From DATKMP01 sp035541775 (GTDB lineage Bacteria; Bacteroidota; Ignavibacteria; UBA10030): a stretch of 5,105 bases of DNA. The stretch lies in assembly GCA_035541775.1 (NCBI GenBank), contig DATKMP010000251.1, positions 1 through 5,105 on the forward strand. Direction: 5' to 3'. Below the pieces are notes generated by a model. It was not told the DNA's origin and searched no databases. It saw only the letters and a list, made by a program, of their open reading frames with translations. Position numbers and translations under genes: made by a program. How positions within the stretch are numbered: the stretch's first letter is position 1; the number at the start of each line of letters is the position of its first letter. Positions 1-4,947 of the stretch are shown in pieces.

Positions 1-202
1 GCTAATCTACGTTAGAAATAAGTCCCGGCAACATCGTACACTTGGGAAACTTCCAACCAATATAAAAGTTATCGAATAGATGAATCATGACATAATGTAA
101 ATCAGAATACATTCAAATAAAAACAGTTTTTCAAACGTCTCCATTTCAGGAACCTTCTTCACCCAACATTTTTTCTTATATTGTGATACAAGGAGAATTC
201 TT
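1..202. other. Upstream non-coding region of acnA
   Basis: No open reading frame of useful length enters from the left and no recognisable gene end is visible. The stretch is AT-rich and contains short homopolymer runs. I looked for sigma70-type and Bacteroidota-type (-7 TAnnTTTG) promoters. TATATTGTG near 177-185 faintly resembles the latter, but it sits very close to the start codon and has no convincing upstream partner, so no promoter is called. The acnA leader and promoter presumably lie here, because nothing else could drive the gene within the window. Confidence 0.6.
190..195 (+). promoter_or_regulatory. Shine-Dalgarno of acnA
   Basis: AAGGAG lies seven bases before the ATG at 203. 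This is near-optimal spacing and fixes the start codon. It is the only strong ribosome-binding site seen in the window. Confidence 0.85.
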
Positions 203-2956
203 ATGAGCACGGTCAACAGTTTTAACAGTAAGCAGACACTAAAAGTCGGATCAAAAACATATTCCTATTATTCTTTAAAGGTGCTGGAAGAGAAACTCGG
301 CGTTCCACTCAACCGCTTGCCTATCTCGCTCAGAATTCTTTTAGAAAATTTATTGCGCCGCGAAGACGGCAGCATCGTCCGTAAGGAAGATATTGAAGCC
401 ATTGCAAACTGGAATTCCAAAGCCGTGCCGGAAAAAGAAATTGCTTTTATGCCTGCGCGCGTGCTCTTGCAGGATTTTACCGGCGTGCCATGCGTGGTCG
501 ATCTTGCTGTGATGCGCGATGCGATGATTGCGATGGGCGGCGATCCAAATAAAATCAATCCGTTGCAGCCGGTGGATTTGGTGATCGACCACTCCGTGCA
601 GGTGGATGAATTCGGAACGCCGGATGCATTTCGCAATAACTCCGCTCTGGAATTCGAACGCAACAAAGAGCGCTACTCTTTTTTACGCTGGGGACAGCAG
701 GCGTTTAAAAACTTTCGCGTAGTTCCGCCGGATACCGGCATCGTGCATCAGGTAAATTTAGAATATCTCGCGAATGTCGTGTTCAACACTACGATGAACG
801 GCGAGACAATTGCCTATCCCGATACGCTTGTGGGAACGGATTCACACACAACGATGATTAACGGACTCGGCGTGCTCGGCTGGGGCGTCGGCGGGCTTGA
901 AGCAGAAGCCGCAATGCTCGGCCAACCGGTCTCGATGCTCATTCCGCAAGTTGTTGGTTTCAAACTCTACGGCAAATTGAAACCCGACGCAACGGCAACG
1001 GATTTGGTTCTTACCATCACACAAATGCTGCGCAAGAAAGGCGTCGTTGGAAAGTTTGTAGAATATTTTGGCGAAGGCGTTTCCTCGCTTTCACTTGCCG
1101 ACCGCGCAACGATTGCGAATATGTCTCCCGAGTACGGCGCAACGATGGGCTTCTTCCCTGTCGATCAACAGACGATCAACTTTTTACGCTTCACCGGACG
1201 CAGCGAAGAACAAGTTGCATTGGTGGAAGCATATATTAAAGCGCAGGGATTATTCCTCACGACAGAAACGCCGCAGCCGGAATTCACCGACACACTGGAA
1301 CTCGACCTTTCCACAATCGAGCCAAGCATTGCCGGACCGAAACGTCCGCAGGACCGCATTGCACTTTCAAAATCCAAAACTACATTCCGCTCTTCACTTG
1401 TTGAATTATTGGAGGCCAAAGGCGCAAAGATCGATAAAGAAGCAATCGCTCCGTGGCTGAACAACGAAGAAACCGAAGTGCTTCCATCTTTTTTAAAATC
1501 CGTGGAAATAAAAGATAGAACTGCTTACACATTGCATCACGGTTCCGTCGTGATTGCAGCAATCACCAGCTGCACCAACACTTCCAATCCATCTGTTTTA
1601 ATTGCGGCGGGATTGGTTGCAAAGAAAGCAGTGGAAAAAGGATTAACGACAAAGCCGTGGGTCAAGACGAGTCTTTCTCCCGGCTCCAAAGTTGTTACGG
1701 AATATTTAAATGCCGCAGGTGTAACCAAGCCGCTGGAGACACTCGGCTTCCACTTAACTGGTTACGGATGTATGACGTGCATTGGCAACAGCGGCCCGCT
1801 GCCGGATGCTGTGGCAAAAGCAATTCAGGAACATGAACTTGTCGCCGTCTCCGTCCTTTCGGGCAACAGAAATTTTGAAGGCAGAGTCAATCCGCACGCA
1901 CGTGCAAATTATCTCGCCTCGCCTCCGCTCGTCGTTGCGTATGCGCTTGCCGGAACGATGGACATCGACTTTGCCAAGAACGCCATCGGCCACAACAATA
2001 ACGGCGAACCGATTTTCTTAAAAGATATCTGGCCGACGCCGCAGGAAGTGGAACAAGCGGTTGCTTCGTTTGTAAAAGCAGAAATGTTCACGAAACAATA
2101 TGCCAACGTGTTCGAAGGTGAAGCAACATGGAAGAATTTGCCGACACCGAAGGGCGCACAATTTTCATGGGATGCAGCGTCCACGTATATCAAAGCTGCT
2201 CCGTACTTCGATCAATTGCCGAAAGAACCGAAGCCGCTTACGAATATTCATGGTGCGCGTGTACTTGCGATGCTCGGCGACTCCGTTACCACCGACCACA
2301 TTTCGCCTGCGGGTTCGTTCAATGAGAAAAGTCCTGCGGGACAATTTTTGCTTTCACTCGGCGTGCAGAAAAAAGATTTCAACCAGTACGGTGCGCGGCG
2401 CGGCAATCACGAAATTATGATGCGCGGTACGTTTGCCAACATCCGCTTAAAAAATCTTCTCGTGCCCGGTACCGAAGGCGGCGTAACGATTCATCCTTCA
2501 TCTCCTTCCACACCGGTTTCGATTTACGATGCGGCGATGAAATACAAACAGGAAAACACGCCGCTTATTATTCTTGCCGGCAAAGAATACGGCTCCGGTT
2601 CTTCGCGGGACTGGGCAGCAAAAGGCCCTGCGCTTCTCGGCGTTCGCGCGGTGATTGCGGAAAGTTTTGAACGCATCCATCGCAGCAACCTTGTGGGCAT
2701 GGGCGTTCTGCCGCTGCAATTCTTAGAAGGACAAAACACAAAGATTCTCGGGTTAACCGGATTTGAAACTTTCGAGATCGACGGCATTGCCGCAGATTTG
2801 AAACCCGGCAAACAGTTGACGGTAAAATCCATTGCACCGAACGGCATTGAAAAAACATTCGTCGTTACCTGCCGCATCGATACGCCTAACGAGGTGGATT
2901 ATTACCGCCACGGCGGCATTTTGCAGTTCGTGTTGCGTTCGTTGTTGAAAGCGTAA
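203..2956 (+). CDS. acnA: Aconitate hydratase, AcnA/IRP1 type
   Basis: Cytoplasmic [4Fe-4S] enzyme of the TCA cycle that interconverts citrate and isocitrate through cis-aconitate. The 917 residues match the usual size of the AcnA/IRP family (about 890-920). The three cluster ligands are present: Cys457 in SCTNTSNP, and Cys523 and Cys526 in YGCMTCIGNSGPL. Other family motifs are VPPDTGIVHQVNLEYLA (174-190), GTDSHTTMINGLG (211-223) and, in the swivelling C-terminal domain, GDSVTTDHISPAGS (692-705), RRGNHE (732-737) and GKEYGSGSSRDWAAKGP (793-809), which carries the active-site Ser and Arg. Domain order is large aconitase domain (about 60-590), linker, then swivel domain (about 685-840). The start is supported by AAGGAG seven bases upstream. 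The frame is intact, with no insertion or missing motif. The gene stands alone, with no co-directional partner within 1.3 kb, so it is probably monocistronic. In this family the apo-protein can bind RNA, but nothing here tests that. A 2-methyl-cis-aconitate hydratase role (AcnD-like) is possible but less likely without prp neighbours. Confidence 0.97.
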   Translation: MSTVNSFNSKQTLKVGSKTYSYYSLKVLEEKLGVPLNRLPISLRILLENLLRREDGSIVRKEDIEAIANWNSKAVPEKEIAFMPARVLLQDFTGVPCVVDLAVMRDAMIAMGGDPNKINPLQPVDLVIDHSVQVDEFGTPDAFRNNSALEFERNKERYSFLRWGQQAFKNFRVVPPDTGIVHQVNLEYLANVVFNTTMNGETIAYPDTLVGTDSHTTMINGLGVLGWGVGGLEAEAAMLGQPVSMLIPQVVGFKLYGKLKPDATATDLVLTITQMLRKKGVVGKFVEYFGEGVSSLSLADRATIANMSPEYGATMGFFPVDQQTINFLRFTGRSEEQVALVEAYIKAQGLFLTTETPQPEFTDTLELDLSTIEPSIAGPKRPQDRIALSKSKTTFRSSLVELLEAKGAKIDKEAIAPWLNNEETEVLPSFLKSVEIKDRTAYTLHHGSVVIAAITSCTNTSNPSVLIAAGLVAKKAVEKGLTTKPWVKTSLSPGSKVVTEYLNAAGVTKPLETLGFHLTGYGCMTCIGNSGPLPDAVAKAIQEHELVAVSVLSGNRNFEGRVNPHARANYLASPPLVVAYALAGTMDIDFAKNAIGHNNNGEPIFLKDIWPTPQEVEQAVASFVKAEMFTKQYANVFEGEATWKNLPTPKGAQFSWDAASTYIKAAPYFDQLPKEPKPLTNIHGARVLAMLGDSVTTDHISPAGSFNEKSPAGQFLLSLGVQKKDFNQYGARRGNHEIMMRGTFANIRLKNLLVPGTEGGVTIHPSSPSTPVSIYDAAMKYKQENTPLIILAGKEYGSGSSRDWAAKGPALLGVRAVIAESFERIHRSNLVGMGVLPLQFLEGQNTKILGLTGFETFEIDGIAADLKPGKQLTVKSIAPNGIEKTFVVTCRIDTPNEVDYYRHGGILQFVLRSLLKA

Positions 2957-2965
2957 CAATTTTCT

Positions 2966-3012
2966 GTAAGGGCGAGGTGACCCTGCCTGACGGCAGGCAG
3001 GCTCGCCCCTAC
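2966..3012. terminator. Palindrome after acnA, possible terminator
   Basis: The outer arms GTAAGGGCGAG (2966-2976) and CTCGCCCCTAC (3002-3012) pair at 10 of 11 positions. They enclose a perfect 8-bp inner stem, CCTGCCTG (2982-2989) with CAGGCAGG (2994-3001), around an ACGG loop. It begins nine bases after the acnA stop, so it could end that transcript. It is followed by a mixed A/T stretch, not a clean T-run, so intrinsic termination is uncertain. The inner core recurs at 3979-3998, which favours a dispersed repeat that may double as a terminator. Confidence 0.55.
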
Positions 3013-3044
3013 CAAATAAATTTATTTTGTTTCATCATTCATTT

Positions 3045-3072
3045 GTACGGACGTTCAATTGAACGTCCCTAC
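3045..3072. repeat. 28-bp near-perfect palindrome
   Basis: GTACGGACGTTCAA (3045-3058) and TTGAACGTCCCTAC (3059-3072) are reverse complements except for one base pair. There is no loop spacer, so this is a cruciform-type palindrome rather than a terminator, and no T-run follows. It shares the GTA...TAC end pattern of the palindrome at 2966-3012, suggesting related dispersed intergenic repeats. A smaller AT palindrome, AAATAAATTTATTT (3014-3027), lies between the two. Confidence 0.75.
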
Positions 3073-3096
3073 GGTTTCAATGTTAAGCCAGTTTGC

Positions 3097-3327
3097 ATTG
3101 GTGTTCGGGAAGGCGGCGGTACTCATCCGGCACAAGGCGGTACTCGATGGGAGCACGGCGCCGAACACCGGGAGGCCGGCTTTATTCATCCGGAAGACGG
3201 CGGTACTGATCCGGCAGATGGTGCCGATGACCGGGCGAGTGGCAGTACTCGTTGGGAAGACGGCGCGTGTCGTTCGGAACACGGCGGTACTCATTGGGAA
3301 GATGGCGGTACTCGTTGGGAGAACGGC
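3097..3327. repeat. Tandem array of eleven degenerate 21-bp units
   Basis: Eleven consecutive 21-base units start at 3097, 3118, 3139, 3160, 3181, 3202, 3223, 3244, 3265, 3286 and 3307. The commonest form begins GGTACTC and ends GACGGC. GG at unit positions 12-13 and GG at 19-20 are present in every unit, and the final C in all but the sixth. Units are diverged but keep exact 21-base phasing, with no indels. Because 21 is a multiple of three, several frames remain open and encode heptad peptides: on the plus strand forms such as THPEDGG or TAVLIGK, on the minus strand forms such as STAVFRM. None has a good ribosome-binding site, so I do not call a gene. The units at 3160 and 3223 are especially alike, hinting at a 63-bp higher-order period. 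I do not recognise the family. Confidence 0.85.
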
Positions 3328-3384
3328 GCTTGGCGTTTTTAGTGTGATTTTAGAGGTTTTTGCAGCAATGCAGCCCGCGGTAGG

Positions 3385-3441
3385 GGTTGAATATTTTCAA
3401 CCTTTATGAGTATTACTTTCTTTAATGGTAAAGAAAGTAAT
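3385..3441. repeat. Two adjacent perfect hairpins
   Basis: The first hairpin pairs GGTTGAA (3385-3391) with TTCAACC (3396-3402) around TATT. The second pairs ATTACTTTCTTT (3412-3423) with AAAGAAAGTAAT (3430-3441), a perfect 12-bp stem around AATGGT. The second resembles a palindromic motif of the form TTACTTTCTTT/AAAGAAAGTAA that I have seen between genes in many bacteria; that is recall, not a search. No T-run follows either stem. A 46-codon frame (3406-3546) runs through the second hairpin and is not called as a gene. Confidence 0.7.
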
Positions 3442-3453
3442 CAAAGAAACCTT

Positions 3454-3589
3454 TGGCGAAATCAATACGTGCGTCAAGCGACAAGCACTATGATTAGTGG
3501 CTGTAGCGTTATGTATTTGTTCGTCATGCTCCTGATTTGTTTATAATGTATTTCCTTTTGGGACTGAGTTACCTGCCGGGATTTCGCCA
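3454..3589. repeat. 10-bp inverted repeat bounding a 136-bp segment
   Basis: TGGCGAAATC (3454-3463) and GATTTCGCCA (3580-3589) are exact reverse complements separated by 116 bases. The left arm lies just after the hairpin pair at 3385-3441, so the whole of 3385-3589 may be one repeat unit. The enclosed bases hold a bulged hairpin (around 3488-3506) and no convincing gene. The function is unknown. It could be the remnant ends of a small non-autonomous element or simply a long-range RNA stem. Confidence 0.45.
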
Positions 3590-3633
3590 GACTGAGGCAA
3601 TGGGATATCTTTGTTTTTTAAAATTAAATAAAT

Positions 3634-3872
3634 CCCTGTCAAAGTTATTAGAGATTAGGCGAGGAAAACATTGACAGGGTTAACCGGTTCCACCTCTTCA
3701 AGAGATTGAAACGGTGGGTTTATCTGGAGCACATCTGTTCCGACAGCGTCGAATCGGTTCCCTTTAGATTAAGGGGAGAAAAAATCAATGGTAGCCGCAA
3801 CCTTTCACGAAGTGATCCCTTCGGGATACGGTTTCGAGACGTGAAAGCGCAGGAGTCAATCCTGCGGCGACC
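3634..3872 (+). ncRNA. Candidate structured RNA of unknown class
   Basis: Successive stems can be drawn by eye. (1) CCCTGTCAA (3634-3642) with TTGACAGGG (3671-3679). (2) CCACC (3690-3694) with GGTGG (3713-3717), then a 2x2 internal loop and TTCAA (3697-3701) with TTGAA (3706-3710), capped by a GAGA (GNRA) tetraloop. (3) GGAGCA (3726-3731) with TGTTCC (3736-3741), including one G-U. (4) CCCTT (3760-3764) with AAGGG (3771-3775). (5) a closing helix GGTAGCCGC (3790-3798) with GCGGCGACC (3864-3872), one mismatch, around two branches: CTTTCACG (3802-3809) with CGTGAAAG (3840-3847), containing ATCCC/GGGAT, and AGGA (3851-3854) with TCCT (3860-3863). The second branch can extend to 7 bp (3848-3854/3860-3866), which competes with the closing helix. 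It matches no tRNA, tmRNA, RNase P, SRP or riboswitch class I know. The strand is assumed, since stems are strand-symmetric apart from G-U pairs and the GNRA loop. Open frames across it look fortuitous. Confidence 0.4.
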
Positions 3873-3885
3873 GGAAAATATTTTA

Positions 3886-4004
3886 ACCACCCCTTTGTGC
3901 GTTTTCTCAATATGTGCTTCGCACATATAATGGTACGCTCCTCCTCAATTGAGGAGGGGAAAATGCCGAAGGCATTGGCCTGCCTGCCGGTAGGCAGGGG
4001 TGGT
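3886..4004. mobile_element. MITE-like element of nested palindromes
   Basis: Perfect 9-bp terminal inverted repeats, ACCACCCCT (3886-3894) and AGGGGTGGT (3996-4004), enclose four hairpins in a row. These are ATATGTGC/GCACATAT with TTC loop (3910-3928), an 11-pair palindrome centred on AATT (3938-3959), AATGCC/GGCATT with GAA loop (3962-3976), and CCTGCCT/AGGCAGG (3979-3998). The last overlaps the right terminal repeat by three bases. There is no coding capacity and no obvious target-site duplication. The arrangement suggests a non-autonomous repeat or a composite of REP-like palindromes. Whether it moves is inference. Confidence 0.55.
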
Positions 4005-4095
4005 GGACAATAAAATAACGAGAAAATTCCAAACGAGCGGCGCGCTTGCTTATTTAAAAAAGTACATACATATTTATTTCAGTTTTAACTTTTTT
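4005..4095. other. AT-rich spacer without features
   Basis: No gene, stable hairpin or repeat stands out between the nested-palindrome element and the inverted repeat at 4096. A short GC-rich patch, GAGCGGCGCGCTTGC, interrupts otherwise AT-rich sequence. Confidence 0.6.
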
Positions 4096-4156
4096 ATCCT
4101 GTGAGATATTGCATAATGATACATTGCAATAATATTTTTTTATTATCTCACAGGAT
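4096..4156. repeat. 61-bp inverted-repeat hairpin
   Basis: ATCCTGTGAGAT (4096-4107) and ATCTCACAGGAT (4145-4156) are perfect 12-bp inverted repeats. Inside them TATTGCA pairs with TGCAATA, leaving a loop near TAATGATACAT, so the whole unit can fold into one long arm. A run of seven T's lies on the right inner side. It sits about 160 bp before the first cassette boundary. It could be a transcription terminator insulating the cassettes, a mini-element, or part of an attI-proximal regulatory region. The sequence alone does not decide. Confidence 0.65.
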
Positions 4157-4317
4157 GAACCAATTACAAATTTTGTTTTCACTCATTTTGCGGATGGTGG
4201 TTATGGTGGAAAAAGTTGTAAGAGTGGTTGAGGCAGATGAGTTAGCAAACGAGTTTCATTTTTATTCACATGTCTATGTTGCATGCACAAACATAGCGTA
4301 CGTCTATCTAATACGTA

Positions 4318-4329
4318 GTTAGGGCGCAT
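4318..4329 (+). other. Left cassette boundary, integron core site
   Basis: GTTAGGGCGCAT contains a GTTRRR-type integron core (GTTAGGG; the last base departs from the usual pyrimidine). Its exact reverse complement, ATGCGCCCTAAC, begins the attC at the far end of the same cassette (4794-4805), as expected when a circular cassette opens between G and TT. Upstream there is no L'/L''-type symmetry and no inverse core at attC distance, so this is better read as an attI-like or secondary-site junction. Two small hairpins, CTATGTT/AACATAG (4274-4296) and TACGT/ACGTA (4299-4317), directly precede it, and GTCTAT occurs twice (4272-4277 and 4302-4307). Confidence 0.7.
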
Positions 4330-4941
4330 TCTGGCAAATGAAACATAAAAGAAAAATTATATTATCCATCGTTGTTGTTCTTTGCATTCTTCTTATTCTC
4401 TATATTGAGTCGAGCGAATCATTTCTGTCATTTTTGAAATACAAGAAGATAACCGATTGGCATGTCACTGATAAAATACGAATGCTTACTACAAGCCAAC
4501 AAGAAGATGGCTCATATTGTCTTGAATTCCTTGTGAGCAATCATAGCCGACGAGAATTCATAACGTGGTTTGGGGACACTTTATTGACAATAAAGTATTC
4601 CTGCGGTTATGACAGTGTAGGAAACGATTGCCGACTTGCGTACAACAAAAAGTACGTTCGTCGTGAAGGAAAAAGACTAATTCCACTTCTGCCAGGTCGA
4701 ACGCAAGTCGTCGTTGAATCGTTGGGTTCAATAGATACAATGGATGTTCTTATTAGTGAGCAACAAGGTATGCTGACTATGGAACAAAATTAAATGCGCC
4801 CTAACCAGCAACTCAAGCTGACGGTAATAGCGTTGGTACATTTTACCGCGCGAACAAGTTTATGGATAAAATAAAAATCGGATTGCGCGCGATGGTTGTG
4901 GTAATGGAAAGTTCAGTGTGCCGCAGCTTAGTTGCGTTCCG
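4319..4941 (+). mobile_element. Integron gene cassette 1, 623 bp
   Basis: A complete cassette runs from TTAGGG after the left G|TT cut point to the G of the next core site. It holds a single gene in the usual orientation, with its 5' end near the core site and the attC at its 3' end. The start codon lies only 19 bases inside the cassette and the stop codon adjoins the attC, the compact layout typical of cassettes. Known biology: a tyrosine recombinase (IntI) excises and inserts such units using the folded bottom strand of attC. No IntI gene is in the window. The cassette is visibly more AT-rich than acnA, consistent with transfer. Confidence 0.85.
4338..4793 (+). CDS. Cassette-borne membrane-anchored protein, function unknown
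   Basis: This 151-residue product is not one I recognise. It opens with a basic stretch, MKHKRK, then a hydrophobic segment (about residues 7-23, IILSIVVVLCILLILYI). That predicts a single N-terminal membrane anchor with the remaining roughly 125 residues outside the cytoplasm; cleavage by signal peptidase looks less likely. The outer part is mixed and probably beta-rich. It contains Cys61, Cys89 and Cys98, of which the latter two (SCGYDSVGNDC) could form a disulphide, and a late LLPGRTQVVVESLG stretch. No enzyme motif is visible. Start choice: this ATG is the first in frame after the cassette boundary and directly precedes the hydrophobic segment. There is no strong Shine-Dalgarno (only AGGG at 4321-4324, rather far away), which is common for cassette genes that rely on upstream transcription. 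The TAA sits immediately before the attC. Integron cassettes often encode such orphan exported proteins. Confidence 0.85.
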   Translation: MKHKRKIILSIVVVLCILLILYIESSESFLSFLKYKKITDWHVTDKIRMLTTSQQEDGSYCLEFLVSNHSRREFITWFGDTLLTIKYSCGYDSVGNDCRLAYNKKYVRREGKRLIPLLPGRTQVVVESLGSIDTMDVLISEQQGMLTMEQN

Positions 4942-4947
4942 TTAGGC
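4799..4947 (+). other. attC recombination site of cassette 1
   Basis: R'' is CCCTAAC (4799-4805) and R' is GTTAGGC (4941-4947); six of the seven bases pair. L'' is GCAACTCAAGCTGACGG (4808-4824) and L' is CCGCAGCTTAGTTGC (4921-4935). They form 15 base pairs, leaving C4814 and A4821 unpaired on the L'' side. Extra bases on one arm are the extrahelical bases that let integron integrase choose the bottom strand, where C4814 reads as G. The unpaired spacer between boxes is CA on one side and GTTCC on the other. The central loop region (about 4825-4920, 96 bases) has only partial symmetry (for example CGCGCG blocks near 4848 and 4897). At 149 bp the site is at or beyond the long end of commonly described attC lengths. 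Confidence 0.9.

Noticed and set aside
268..2959. Several antisense and out-of-frame open frames inside acnA
   Set aside because: They are shadows of a strongly conserved 917-residue coding frame, with no start signals or recognisable products.
3055..3294. Minus-strand frame with STAVFRM-like heptads
   Set aside because: It is open because a 21-bp period preserves phase. It has no ribosome-binding site or flanking gene context, and cannot be favoured over the plus-strand frames.
2977..3342. Plus-strand frame starting with GTG inside the post-acnA palindrome
   Set aside because: The start lies in the hairpin, there is no ribosome-binding site, and the composition is that of the repeat.
3080..3409. 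Long plus-strand frame through the 21-bp array encoding heptads such as TAVLIGK
   Set aside because: There is no Shine-Dalgarno, other frames are open on both strands for the same periodic reason, and the candidate starts fall in or near a palindrome. A gene here is possible but not supported.
3406..3546. 46-codon frame with a hydrophobic C-terminus
   Set aside because: It runs through a perfect 12-bp hairpin, has no Shine-Dalgarno, and its sequence looks like read-through of a dispersed palindromic repeat.
3671..3676. TTGACA resembling a -35 box
   Set aside because: No -10 element lies at 16-18 bases downstream, and the hexamer is one arm of a perfect 9-bp stem.
3690..3717. CRISPR-repeat-like ending ATTGAAAC (3705-3712)
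   Set aside because: It occurs once with no second repeat, spacer or cas gene, and is better explained as part of the GNRA-capped hairpin.
3706..3930. Frames of 74 codons (plus) and 68 codons (minus, 3720-3926) across the RNA candidate
   Set aside because: They overlap each other on opposite strands, lack start signals, and their composition follows the stem-rich sequence. No family is recognised.
4279..4310. Possible cassette promoter TTGCAT ... TATCTA
   Set aside because: The spacing is 20 bases, too long for a normal sigma70 promoter, and no other support is present.
4101..4322. 73-codon frame (or 55 codons from the ATG at 4155) ending in the cassette core site
   Set aside because: The GTG start is inside the 12-bp inverted repeat, the alternative ATG overlaps the other arm, and the stop falls in GTTAGGG by chance. 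There is no recognisable protein, so it is left uncalled.
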